Source: JBOFBH01 sp051657715 | GTDB taxonomy: Bacteria > Actinomycetota > Actinomycetes > Actinomycetales > Angustibacteraceae | Length of the DNA: 64,000 bases | Direction of reading: 5' to 3' | Assembly (NCBI GenBank): GCA_051657715.1 | Contig: JBOFLF010000017.1 | Span: 1-64,000 of the forward strand | Shown: piece after piece, positions 16,906-28,041 of the stretch | Layout: each line of letters opens with the position of its first letter | Numbering within the stretch: the stretch's first letter is position 1 | Position numbers and translations under genes: made by a program | Notes under the pieces: model-generated | Databases searched by the model: none | Told to the model about the DNA's origin: nothing | The model's input: only the letters and a program-made list of their open reading frames with translations

Positions 16906-17601
16906 TCACGGTCGGCCCAATCGGTTCTCCAGAGCGAACCGGGTCAGGTCGGCCCGCCGACGACACCCTGTCTTGTCACGAATCCGGTCCAGGTGTGAGC
17001 GGACCGTGCTGATGCTGATGGTCAGCTCTTTGGCGATTCCCTGATCGGTGGCTCCGCGAGCCAGCAGGGCCAGCACTTCACGCTCGCGTTCACTGAGGGT
17101 CGGGACGTCCGGCGCCGCACCTCGGTGAGCAGACTGGACCAAGAAACCAGCAAGTGTGGGCGAGACGTAGGTGCGACCGATTGCCACCGAGCCGATCGCG
17201 GACAGGATCTCCGCGCGACGAGCATCCTTGGACAGATAACCCCGGGCACCGGCGGCGATCGTCTCGACGACCACCGGCCCGTCCTGGACCGCCGAGACGA
17301 CCAGCACCGACAACCCCCGGGCAGCCAGGTGCCGTACCCCCTCAGGCCCCTGCCGCCCGGGAAGGTGCAGATCGACGACCACCACGTCCGGCGGCACCCT
17401 GGACCGGGCGTCGAACTCCTCGATGGACCCCACCGCGACCGTCAGCTCCAGCAGTGGGTCTTCGTACACCAGCCGCTCCAGCGCCTCCCGGAACAACGGG
17501 TGATCCTCGATCAACGCGACGCGCAGCGTTCGCTGGGATGTCGGGGGATCCGACACGTCGCTGGCACCGGGGGTGAAGCCCGGTACCGGGGACGACGTCA
17601 T
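16906..17601 (-). CDS. NarL/FixJ-type response regulator
   Basis: A 231-residue two-domain regulator. The receiver (about residues 25-140) has the acidic pair E32-D33, the phospho-acceptor D77 in VVVVDLHLPG and the lysine in YLSKDARRAE. The C-terminal LuxR HTH (about 165-225) reads LSEREREVLALLARGATDQ, with STVRSHLDRI as recognition region. It probably binds DNA as a phosphorylation-dependent dimer. No histidine kinase is in the window, so it is an orphan here. It lies between the T7SS locus and the tRNA genes and could regulate the secretion genes, which is inference. Confidence 0.88.
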   Translation of the reverse strand: MTSSPVPGFTPGASDVSDPPTSQRTLRVALIEDHPLFREALERLVYEDPLLELTVAVGSIEEFDARSRVPPDVVVVDLHLPGRQGPEGVRHLAARGLSVLVVSAVQDGPVVVETIAAGARGYLSKDARRAEILSAIGSVAIGRTYVSPTLAGFLVQSAHRGAAPDVPTLSEREREVLALLARGATDQGIAKELTISISTVRSHLDRIRDKTGCRRRADLTRFALENRLGRP

Positions 17602-17776
17602 CGAGCCTCCTTCATCGGAGCGGGTGCGCCACGGCAGTCGAGGTCACGCGCATGCGGGACCAAGCCATATCGCACGGCACCGTCCACGCGCCACCTACAC
17701 CGCGTCACACCCGGCAAACTCCACCTGAAAGGTGGGCCTGCCCACACCGAAGAGCGACGACCCGTGACGAACCCGG

Positions 17777-17849
17777 TGGAGGCGATCGGACTCGAACCGA
17801 CAACCCCCTGCTTGCAAAGCAGGTGCGCTACCAATTGCGCCACGCCCCC
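17777..17849 (-). tRNA. tRNA-Ala (UGC)
   Basis: On the minus strand the 73-nt cloverleaf begins GGGGGCG and ends CGCCTCC plus discriminator A, giving a 7-bp acceptor stem with one G-U. The anticodon arm is CCTGC-TTTGCAA-GCAGG with anticodon TGC. The T loop GGTTCGAGTCC is intact. CCA is not encoded. It is paired with tRNA-Ile downstream of gyrA, as in other Actinobacteria. Confidence 0.95.
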
Positions 17850-17885
17850 GAAGACCGACCGATCAAACGATGGCCGGGACGGGTT

Positions 17886-18002
17886 TCACACTGGGTCAGT
17901 GGCCTGTGCCCACAGGTCTTGTTCGGCCTTGTCGGACTCCATCTTCCGCCACACAGCGAACGCACCGGCGGCAGCGATGACCAAGAGCAACAACTTCTTC
18001 AC
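17886..18002 (-). CDS. DLW-39 family small protein
   Basis: A 38-residue protein. It starts at a GTG (18000-18002) with GGAGG 4 nt upstream: MKKLLLLVIAAAGAFAVWRK, then MESDKAEQDLWAQATDPV. It has a single N-terminal hydrophobic helix and the AEQDLWAQATDP motif that names the DLW-39 family. It lies between tRNA-Ile and tRNA-Ala, the family's usual place near gyrA in Actinobacteria. Function is unknown; probably a membrane-anchored micro-protein. Confidence 0.85.
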   Translation of the reverse strand: MKKLLLLVIAAAGAFAVWRKMESDKAEQDLWAQATDPV

Positions 18003-18023
18003 TGGTCCTCCTTGACTTCACCG

Positions 18024-18097
18024 TGGGCCTAACTGGACTCGAACCAGTGACCTCTTCCTTATCAGGGAAGCGCTCTAACCGACTGAGCTATAGGCCC
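18024..18097 (-). tRNA. tRNA-Ile (GAU)
   Basis: The 74-nt minus-strand cloverleaf starts GGGCCTA and ends TAGGCCC plus A, giving a perfect acceptor stem. The anticodon arm is CTTCC-CTGATAA-GGAAG with anticodon GAT. The D and T arms are intact (AGCTCAGTCGGTTAGAGC; GGTTCGAGTCC). CCA is not encoded. Confidence 0.96.
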
Positions 18098-18194
18098 GTG
18101 AGAGCTTGGCCCTGAAACCCACACCAGGCGAGCGAGGACGTGCTCATCAGGTGACGAGCCTACCCCAGCACACACCTCGACCCCACACACACCG

Positions 18195-19112
18195 TCAGTC
18201 GTCGGTCAGCGTCACTTGGACACCGCCGACCAAGCTGGAGCTGATGTTGTAGAGCAGCGCGCCCAAGGTGCTCAATGCCGTGAGTAGGAACACGTCGACG
18301 ACGGCGATCACCGTCGCCAGCGAAAGCACCCGCCCGAAACCCGCGTAATCCATGATGTCGAACTCGGCACCAGACGAAGTACCCAGCACGGTGCCGATGG
18401 TCCGATCGATATCGGTGAACACCCCCATCGCGTCGAGGATCAGCCACAACACCGCGACCATGATCACGAGCGCGATGCCGATGGCGACCGACACCAGGAA
18501 CCCCAGCTTCATCACCGACCACGGGTCGAGGTGGCCCAGGGTGAGGTTCACTCGCCGCGGCCCGGACTGCGCGGGGCTACCCGTTCGCTGAGCGCCGGAC
18601 ATCGTCGGGCGGGCGGCCTGGGCGGACGGAACGTCTCCGGCCTCCTGATACAGCTCCGGCCGAGGGGGACTACCGGTGGTGGGCGCTCGACCACCTGGCT
18701 GCGCGACCGGCTCCTGAAGCCGAGGCGGCGGTGTGGCCTGCGCGGTGAGTGGACGGCCCGCAGACGCGGGTGCTTGCACCATCGGCGGAACGGGCTGTGC
18801 CGCAGATGGTGCGGACTCCGGTGTCGTGCTCGACGAGGGAGGGGGGGACGTGTTCGATGATCCTGACGTCGTCCCGGACAGTGCGTTCGTGATCCCTGCC
18901 GATTCCGGTGGCCTGAGCGGCTGACGCGGCTGCCTGGTGCCGTTGCCGGATGGACGAACGGCGTCGCGCGCTACCCGCTCCGACGGGGGCTGGAACATCG
19001 GCGCGGCGACTGACTGACCCGGTGATACCGGCGGGGGACTGGTCCGTGCCGAGCCTGCGGACGGTGGTTCGTCAGGGGCAGTGCCGGAGAAAGAGGCGTC
19101 CCGATTCGTCAC
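18195..19112 (-). CDS. DUF3566 transmembrane protein
   Basis: A 305-residue protein with a long Pro/Ser/Thr/Ala-rich cytoplasmic N-terminus (~190 residues) and a C-terminal DUF3566 domain: RRVNLTLGHLDPWSVMKLGF, a first membrane helix (VAIGIALVIMVAVLWLIL), a loop, and a second (ATVIAVVDVFLLTALSTLGA). It corresponds in position to Rv0007 downstream of gyrA in M. tuberculosis. GTG start at 19112 with AGGAGG 7 nt upstream. Function is unknown; the conserved gyrase-adjacent position suggests a housekeeping membrane role. Confidence 0.88.
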   Translation of the reverse strand: MTNRDASFSGTAPDEPPSAGSARTSPPPVSPGQSVAAPMFQPPSERVARDAVRPSGNGTRQPRQPLRPPESAGITNALSGTTSGSSNTSPPPSSSTTPESAPSAAQPVPPMVQAPASAGRPLTAQATPPPRLQEPVAQPGGRAPTTGSPPRPELYQEAGDVPSAQAARPTMSGAQRTGSPAQSGPRRVNLTLGHLDPWSVMKLGFLVSVAIGIALVIMVAVLWLILDAMGVFTDIDRTIGTVLGTSSGAEFDIMDYAGFGRVLSLATVIAVVDVFLLTALSTLGALLYNISSSLVGGVQVTLTDD

Positions 19113-19203
19113 TGCTCACCTCCTGCGTGGGTCTGCGGCAGCCCTGCTGGGTGCTGGTCAGGTCTTGATCGGGCGCCGAGTTTGAGCGCACCGGCCATAG
19201 ACG

Positions 19204-21798
<2,595 letters not shown>

Positions 21799-21865
21799 GA
21801 AGGATCCTCAGGGCAAGGTCGGGACGACCGCGTTCGCGGCCCGTTGGTCGCGGTCAGATGGCGAG

Positions 21866-23950
21866 TCAGATGTCCAAGAAACGGACGTCCTTGGCGTTGC
21901 GTTGGATGAAGGCCCGCCGAGCCTCGACGTCCTCACCCATGAGCACGGAGAACATGTCGTCGGCTGCGGCGGCCTGATCGAGGCTGACCTGGAGCAACAC
22001 CCGATGGTCCGGGTCCATGGTGGTCTCCCACAGCTCGTGGGCATTCATCTCGCCGAGACCCTTGTACCGCTGGACGCCGTTCTCCTTGGGTAGTTTGCGA
22101 CCGGCCCGCCGGCCCTCCTCGATAAGCGCGTCGCGCTCCCGGTCGGAGTAGACGAAGTCGTGCGGACCTTGGCTCCACTTGAGCCGGTAGAGCGGCGGCT
22201 GGGCCAGGTACACGTACCCGCCCTCGATCAGTGGCCGCATGTACCGGAACAGCAGGGTCAGCAGCAAGGTGCGGATGTGCTGGCCATCGACGTCGGCGTC
22301 GGCCATCAGCACGATCTTGTGGTAGCGCAGTTTCGCGCCGTCAAAGTCCTCGCCGATGCCGGTGCCGAACGCCGAGATCAGCGCCTGCACCTCGGTGTTG
22401 CCGAGAACCCGGTCGATGCGCGCTTTCTCGACGTTCAGGATCTTCCCGCGGATCGGCAGGATCGCCTGGGTGGCCGGATTGCGACCGCCCTTGGCAGAGC
22501 CGCCAGCGCTGTCGCCCTCGACGATGAAGACCTCGCAGCGCTCCGGGTCGTTGAGCTGACAGTCACTCAGCTTTCCGGGCAGTGACGACGACTCCAGCAA
22601 CCCCTTGCGCCGACTGGCATCCCGGGCTTTGCGGGCCGCTACCCGCGCCGCCGCAGCCTGGATCGCCTTGCGGATGACCTCGCGGGCTTCGTTCGGGTGC
22701 CGGTTCAGCCAGTCACCGAGCTCCTCGGTGACCACCCGCTGCACGAATCCCTTCACTTCGGTATTCCCCAGCTTGGTCTTGGTCTGGCCCTCGAACTGGG
22801 GTTCGCCGAGTTTCACCGATACAACGGCGATGAGTCCTTCCCGGATGTCCTCGCCGGACAGGTTGTCGTCTCTGTCTTTAAGTTGGCCGCGCTCGCGGGC
22901 GTAGCGGTTGACCAGGCTGGTCAGGGCCGCGCGGAAACCCTCTTCGTGAGTGCCGCCTTCATGGGTGTTGATGACGTTGGCGTAGGTGTGCACGCTGTCC
23001 GAGTAAGCGCCGGTCCATTGCATGGCGATGTCCACGGACAACTGCCGATCCGGGTCCTCCGTGCTGAACGCGATCACCTCCGGGTGCACGATCGTGGCCT
23101 TCTTGGTGGCATTGAGGTGCCGGACGTAGTCGACCAGTCCGCCGTCGTAGCGATACTCCACGCGGTGCGGCACCGTCGGCTGGTCACCACCTGCGACCTC
23201 ATCGACGTTCGCGGGGTGATCTGGCCGCTCGTCGGTGAGGGCGATGGTGAGCCCCTGGTTGAGGAAGGCCATCTGCTGAAGCCGAGAGCGCAGGGTCTCG
23301 AAGTCGAACTCGAGGGTTTCGAAGATGGTCGCACTGGGCCAGAAGGTCACCGTGGTCCCGGTCCGGTCGGTCTGCTCACCCTGCTCCAGGGGAGCCTGCG
23401 GAACTCCGTCGACGTAGGACTGCCGGAACACATGCCCGCGCTGAGCTACCTCCACCTGCAGCCTGCTGGACAGCGCATTCACCACGGAAACGCCGACGCC
23501 ATGCAGACCACCAGAAACCGCGTAACCGCCGCCGCCGAACTTGCCGCCGGCGTGCAGCACCGTCAGCACGACCTCGACCGCCGGCCGATTCTCCCCCGGC
23601 ATCAGGTCGGTGGGGATGCCGCGACCATCGTCGGTGACCCGCACCCCGCCGTCCGCCTGCAGCACCACGTCTACCTGCCGGGCGAAACCAGCGAGTGCCT
23701 CGTCGACTGAGTTGTCAACCACCTCGTACACCAGATGGTGCAGGCCTCGCGGTCCGGTGGAGCCGATGTACATCCCCGGACGCTTCCGGACCGCCTCCAG
23801 GCCTTCGAGGACGGTGATTGCGCTGGCGTCGTAACTGTGATCACTCGTGGGGGCGAGGCTGGGTGCAGATTGCCTGGCGGGGAGGGGAAGCACGTCACCG
23901 CGGTCGAGTGGTTCGTGGACAGGATCGGCTGACGTGGATGGTTCCGACAC
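21866..23950 (-). CDS. gyrB: DNA gyrase subunit B
   Basis: GyrB provides the ATPase of gyrase. The 694-residue protein has the GHKL ATPase start (YIGSTGPRGLHHLVYEVVDN and VTDDGRGIP), the transducer domain, and the TOPRIM segment (VEGDSAGGSAKGGRN, LMADADVDGQHI). The C-terminus ends QRNAKDVRFLDI, typical for actinobacterial GyrB. It precedes gyrA on the same strand. A 211-bp spacer separates it from dciA and contains a DnaA-box cluster. Confidence 0.98.
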   Translation of the reverse strand: MSEPSTSADPVHEPLDRGDVLPLPARQSAPSLAPTSDHSYDASAITVLEGLEAVRKRPGMYIGSTGPRGLHHLVYEVVDNSVDEALAGFARQVDVVLQADGGVRVTDDGRGIPTDLMPGENRPAVEVVLTVLHAGGKFGGGGYAVSGGLHGVGVSVVNALSSRLQVEVAQRGHVFRQSYVDGVPQAPLEQGEQTDRTGTTVTFWPSATIFETLEFDFETLRSRLQQMAFLNQGLTIALTDERPDHPANVDEVAGGDQPTVPHRVEYRYDGGLVDYVRHLNATKKATIVHPEVIAFSTEDPDRQLSVDIAMQWTGAYSDSVHTYANVINTHEGGTHEEGFRAALTSLVNRYARERGQLKDRDDNLSGEDIREGLIAVVSVKLGEPQFEGQTKTKLGNTEVKGFVQRVVTEELGDWLNRHPNEAREVIRKAIQAAAARVAARKARDASRRKGLLESSSLPGKLSDCQLNDPERCEVFIVEGDSAGGSAKGGRNPATQAILPIRGKILNVEKARIDRVLGNTEVQALISAFGTGIGEDFDGAKLRYHKIVLMADADVDGQHIRTLLLTLLFRYMRPLIEGGYVYLAQPPLYRLKWSQGPHDFVYSDRERDALIEEGRRAGRKLPKENGVQRYKGLGEMNAHELWETTMDPDHRVLLQVSLDQAAAADDMFSVLMGEDVEARRAFIQRNAKDVRFLDI

Positions 23951-24124
23951 GAACGCTCGGGCTCCTTCGTCGGGCCGACGCCAAGGGCACGACGCGCTGC
24001 GGCACGCCGTACGCAGGTCAGCGGCTGTGGATGACTCCTGAGTCTATCTTGCCGACGAACCGACACGGCAGCCGTCGTTGGCTGGAGAGCGCTAACCAAG
24101 GAGCCTGAAGTTGTCACAGGCCAA

Positions 24125-24156
24125 TAACCCACATGCTGTGGGTAACTTGTGGACAA
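24125..24156. promoter_or_regulatory. cluster of three DnaA-box-like sites between dciA and gyrB
   Basis: Within 32 bp are TAACCCACA (24125-24133), TTACCCACA on the minus strand (24137-24145) and a perfect actinobacterial box TTGTCCACA on the minus strand (24148-24156). They lie about 175-205 bp upstream of gyrB and immediately after the dciA stop. The spacing suggests cooperative DnaA binding, either regulating gyrBA or acting as an accessory titration site outside oriC. Confidence 0.65.
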
Positions 24157-24161
24157 CCTTC

Positions 24162-24755
24162 TCAGCCGTAGGTGTCCCGAGGCCCAGGACCACGAACTGA
24201 CCGTCGGCCACGACGCCAGCTCGGGCCGGCAGGTCCACGCACCCGCACCTGTCGCACGATGTTCTCGCCTAGCTCCTCGGTCAGCCGACGCAGCATCGTA
24301 GGAACGAGCAACCGGACCTGGGTGGCCCAGGCGGTGGAGTCCGCCCTGACGACCAAGACGCCGTCAGCAAACGACTCTGGATTGCAGTGCTCGGCGACCG
24401 CTGGTCCGACGATGCCTGCCCACCGGGCCATCACAGCACCGACAGCGACGTCGAGATCCCAGCCACGGTCGAAAACCAGTCGCCGTAGTCCGACGCCGAA
24501 CTCTTGTGGATCGCGATCGTCCGGTCGAGAACCGGAAACCACCGGCGGGGAGCCCGTTCCTCGGGTGTATCGGCGAGAAGACCATCCTGAACGGCCCACG
24601 GTGTTCAGACGGACTCCGCGTGCCGCGGCTGCCGCCTTCGCCCGCGCCACCGCTCCTCTCGCTACCCGCACGGTTCGGGCGTCCTCAGACTCTGGGTTCT
24701 CCGCTGATGCACGGCGAAGCCCCGCATCAGCGGCGGGTTCAGGCTCATCAGACAC
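24162..24755 (-). CDS. dciA: DciA family protein (DUF721)
   Basis: DciA loads or assists the replicative helicase DnaB in bacteria without DnaC. The 197-residue product has a Lys/Arg/Ala-rich N-terminus and a C-terminal DUF721 domain: DLDVAVGAVMARWAGIVGPA, then LVVRADSTAWATQVRLLVP and a helix with LTEELGENIVRQVRVRGPAG. The GTG at 24755 overlaps the recF stop by 8 bp, so I prefer it to the upstream ATG at 24791. In M. tuberculosis the equivalent is Rv0004, in the same order recF-dciA-gyrB. Confidence 0.9.
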   Translation of the reverse strand: MSDEPEPAADAGLRRASAENPESEDARTVRVARGAVARAKAAAAARGVRLNTVGRSGWSSRRYTRGTGSPPVVSGSRPDDRDPQEFGVGLRRLVFDRGWDLDVAVGAVMARWAGIVGPAVAEHCNPESFADGVLVVRADSTAWATQVRLLVPTMLRRLTEELGENIVRQVRVRGPAGPSWRRGRRSVRGPGPRDTYG

Positions 24756-25896
24756 GGTGGACCTCTCCGTCGTACACATCGACTCGAGCACCGGTCAATG
24801 ACGCCGGAACGTCTTGTGGGACTGCGGCAGTCACCAGAACTTGTTCGGCGCTCGACGTCAGCTGGGCGAGGCGATCGCGTCGCCCAGCATCCAGCTCTGC
24901 GAAGACGTCATCCAAAATTAAAACCGGTTCGCCGCCGCTATCGTGCCGCAGGATCTCATAGGCGGCCAGTCGCAGTGCCAAAGCAAACGACCAGGACTCG
25001 CCGTGGCTCGCGTATCCCTTTGCCGGCATATTCGCGAGCGACAGAACCAGATCGTCCCGATGCGGCCCCACCAAGCACACTCCCCTATCCAGCTCAGCGG
25101 TGCGCATACGCCCGGTGGCCTCGAGTAGCCGGGCGGCAAGAAGCTCACGGCCGCCGCCGGGCGCGTCCTGAATTTCCCGCGACACCTCATCGCCGAGGGA
25201 CGGTGACCGGTAACTCAGCTCAGCGGTCGACTGCCCGCCGCTCAGGCTTGCGTAGCTGGCCCGGACAGGCTCGCGGAGTAGCGCGATGAGCTGTAGTCGC
25301 GCGGACAGCAGTTCAGCTCCAGTGTTCGCAAGGTGCTGGTCCCACACCTCCAATGTCCGGGCATCACCGCGCCCACCACGGATGACCGAGCCAGCCGATT
25401 TCAGCAACGCTGAGCGCTGTCGGACGACCCGCTCGTAGTCCTGGCGAACCCCGGCGAAGCGGGCCGCTCGTGCGACGAGTAGGTCGTCCAGGAACCGTCG
25501 CCGCTCGGTGGGGTCGCCTTTCACCAGAGCGAGGTCTTCCGGGGCGAACAACACTGTTTGAAGGTGGCCTAGCACATCACGTGCTCGAGGAACTGCCCCT
25601 CGATTGATCCGAGCACGGTTGGCTCGACCAGGTGTGATCTCAACCTCGAGCAACGTCGGGCGGTCATGCTGCACCACTGAGACCCTGATGATCGACCGCT
25701 CTGCGCCAGACCGGACCAACGGAGCATCGTTCGACACCCGGTGACTGGCCAAAGCGGCGACATACCCAACAGCCTCGATGAGGTTGGTCTTGCCCTCGCC
25801 GTTCGGGCCAACCAGTGCCGTGACCCCTCGGCCCAAGGTGAGGTCGACGTGCCGGTAGCTGCGGAAGTCGGTGAGGGAGAGATGTGCCACGTACAC
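24748..25896 (-). CDS. recF: DNA replication and repair protein RecF
   Basis: RecF is an SMC-like ATPase that helps load RecA at ssDNA-dsDNA junctions. The 382-residue protein has the N-terminal LTDFRSYRHVDL, Walker A GPNGEGKTNLIEAVGY, the signature LSGGQSTAELSY region and Walker B PVLILDDVFAELDAGRR. The GTG start (VYVAHLSLTDF) is standard. It is followed by dciA with an 8-bp overlap and preceded by gnd at 22 bp, all on one strand. Confidence 0.96.
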   Translation of the reverse strand: MYVAHLSLTDFRSYRHVDLTLGRGVTALVGPNGEGKTNLIEAVGYVAALASHRVSNDAPLVRSGAERSIIRVSVVQHDRPTLLEVEITPGRANRARINRGAVPRARDVLGHLQTVLFAPEDLALVKGDPTERRRFLDDLLVARAARFAGVRQDYERVVRQRSALLKSAGSVIRGGRGDARTLEVWDQHLANTGAELLSARLQLIALLREPVRASYASLSGGQSTAELSYRSPSLGDEVSREIQDAPGGGRELLAARLLEATGRMRTAELDRGVCLVGPHRDDLVLSLANMPAKGYASHGESWSFALALRLAAYEILRHDSGGEPVLILDDVFAELDAGRRDRLAQLTSSAEQVLVTAAVPQDVPASLTGARVDVYDGEVHRV

Positions 25897-25918
25897 GACG
25901 CAGGCCGCGGATTCCTGG

Positions 25919-26842
25919 TCAGTCGGACTTGGCCGGCGAGCCTGGCGCTGATGGACCCTTCTCGACGGCTTTCACTGCGTGCCCACCAAATTGGTTACGC
26001 AAAGCCGCGACCGCCCGCATCGCAGGGGAATCGTCTTGTCGAGAAACGAACCTGGCGAATAGTGCGGAGGAAATGACCGGCATCGCCACCGCGTTCTCGA
26101 CCCCCTCCTGAACAGTCCACCGACCCTCTCCGGTGTCATCGACGTAACCGGTGAGCTCGGACAGGTCCGGGTCCGACTCTAAGGCCCGCACCATGAGGTC
26201 GAGCAACCACGAACGCACCACGGTTCCGCGGCTCCACGCTTTGAAGGCACCGGGGACATCAGTGATCAGGTTCTTGGCGAGGAGCAGTTCGTATCCCTCG
26301 GCGTACGCCTGCATGAGGCCATACTCGATGCCGTTGTGCACCATCTTCGTGTAGTGCCCAGCCCCAACTGGACCGGCGTGCACAAAACCCTCCTCGCGGG
26401 GGCCGTCCGGACGCAGTGCATCGAATACCGGCATGGCTCGGGCCACGTCCTGCGGAGCACCCCCACACATCAGGCCATAGCCGTTGTCCCGTCCCCAGAC
26501 ACCTCCAGAAACCCCGCAGTCCAAGAAACGGATGCCGCGCTCAGCCAGCTGGATGGCATGCCGTTCGTCGTCGAGCCACTTGGAGTTACCGCCGTCGATG
26601 ACCAAATCGTCCGTGGTAAGTCGATCTGCCAACTCCGCGATAGTGCTGTCGGTGGCTTCTCCGGCCGGCACCATGACCCACACGACCCGCGGCGGGGCCA
26701 AAGCGTCCACCAGTTCCGCTAGCGAATCGACATCCCTTGCTGCAGGATCGGTGGCGTAGCCAACTACTTGGACATCGTGAGCCCGCAGCCGCTCGCGCAT
26801 GTTGCCACCCATGCGCCCCAGACCGATCAGACCGATCTTCAT
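25919..26842 (-). CDS. gnd: 6-phosphogluconate dehydrogenase, decarboxylating (short type)
   Basis: Gnd oxidises and decarboxylates 6-phosphogluconate to ribulose 5-phosphate with NAD(P)+ in the pentose phosphate pathway. The 307-residue size is the short GndA/YqeC type. The Rossmann start KIGLIGLGRMGGNMRERL is intact, as are the substrate-binding DGGNSKWLDDE and the helix HYTKMVHNGIEYG with its catalytic lysine. Its place between dnaN and recF is typical of Streptomyces and Mycobacterium relatives. Confidence 0.94.
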   Translation of the reverse strand: MKIGLIGLGRMGGNMRERLRAHDVQVVGYATDPAARDVDSLAELVDALAPPRVVWVMVPAGEATDSTIAELADRLTTDDLVIDGGNSKWLDDERHAIQLAERGIRFLDCGVSGGVWGRDNGYGLMCGGAPQDVARAMPVFDALRPDGPREEGFVHAGPVGAGHYTKMVHNGIEYGLMQAYAEGYELLLAKNLITDVPGAFKAWSRGTVVRSWLLDLMVRALESDPDLSELTGYVDDTGEGRWTVQEGVENAVAMPVISSALFARFVSRQDDSPAMRAVAALRNQFGGHAVKAVEKGPSAPGSPAKSD

Positions 26843-26907
26843 GCACTCTCCTCATGTCAAAGGCTCACGACGACGCGGGAGCTGACAATTACAATTGGCA
26901 GGACGAT

Positions 26908-28041
26908 TCAGCCGGCGAGCCGAACGGGCATCAACACATACTGAAAGGTGCTATCCGGTTCGGCATCTGGCTCAGGCTGCCCGGTCAACAATGCTGGCTT
27001 GGTCGGATGGGTGAAGGACAAGCGGGCGTATGGCTGGTGGAGTGCGCCCAGTCCGTCCAAAAGGTACTGAGGATTGAATGCGATCTGCAGCTCGTCTCCG
27101 TCCAAAGCGACCGACATCTGCTCACTGGCCTGTGCGTCCTCCCCCTGTCCGGCCTCAATCGTCACCACCGTGGGTTCGAATTTCAGACGCACCGGCGTGT
27201 TCCGTTCAGCAACAAGCGCAACCCGCTTGACCGCCTCGATCAAACCCGCAGTGTCGACTACAGCTCGGGCGTCGCTCGTCGTGGGAAAAATTGAGGTGAC
27301 TTTCGGATACTCCCCGTCCAAGAGCCTTGACGTCGTGCGCCGAGATCCGGCGGTGAACCCTACAAGACCGTCCCCAGTCCCCGGATTACCCAAAGAAAGC
27401 TCGACATCGAGGCCTGGTCCGAGCGCCCGTGCCGTCTCGCTGAGAGTACGTGCCGGAATCAGCGCCACTGCTTCGGCGGCGGTGTCAGCCGGAGACCAAG
27501 CCAGGGTGCGCATGGCAAGGCGATACCTGTCAGTGGAGAGCAAAGTCATGGTCGAATCGCTGACCTCGACACGGACGGCAGTAAGGATTGGCAGGGTGTC
27601 ATCACGTCCGGCAGCGATAGTCACCTGTTGCACCGCGGTGGCAAAAGCATCTCCGGAGATCGATCCGACGGTGCGAGGCATGGCGGGCAGCTCAGGGTAG
27701 TCGTCGACCGGCATGGTCAGCAGGCTGAACCGTGAGGGTCCGCACGTCACGGAGACTTTGGCGCCGTCAGCTGCGACTTGCACCGGCTTTGCTTGAAGGT
27801 TCTTGGAGATGTCCGCAAGAAGCCGACCTGAGACGAGAGCGACCCCTTCCTTCTCAACATCGGCTGCCACTGAGATCTCGGCACTCACTTCGTAGTCGAA
27901 GGCGGACAAGATCAACTGCCCTTCGGAACTGACCTTGATCAAGAGCCCAGCCAGCACTGGAACAGGAGGTCGGTTGGGTAGCCCTCGAGCTGCCCAGGTG
28001 ACGGCCTCAGCCAACACGTCCCGCTCGACCTGGAACTTCAC
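26908..28041 (-). CDS. dnaN: DNA polymerase III sliding clamp (beta subunit)
   Basis: DnaN is the ring-shaped sliding clamp, here 377 residues with three clamp domains. It starts MKFQVERDVLAEAVTWAARG (GTG start) and ends YVLMPVRLAG, the conserved C-terminal peptide near the binding groove. It is read leftward away from the putative origin. Composition is near 60% GC, in contrast to the AT-rich dnaA on the other side of oriC. It is probably the first gene of a dnaN-gnd-recF-dciA transcript. Confidence 0.98.
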   Translation of the reverse strand: MKFQVERDVLAEAVTWAARGLPNRPPVPVLAGLLIKVSSEGQLILSAFDYEVSAEISVAADVEKEGVALVSGRLLADISKNLQAKPVQVAADGAKVSVTCGPSRFSLLTMPVDDYPELPAMPRTVGSISGDAFATAVQQVTIAAGRDDTLPILTAVRVEVSDSTMTLLSTDRYRLAMRTLAWSPADTAAEAVALIPARTLSETARALGPGLDVELSLGNPGTGDGLVGFTAGSRRTTSRLLDGEYPKVTSIFPTTSDARAVVDTAGLIEAVKRVALVAERNTPVRLKFEPTVVTIEAGQGEDAQASEQMSVALDGDELQIAFNPQYLLDGLGALHQPYARLSFTHPTKPALLTGQPEPDAEPDSTFQYVLMPVRLAG

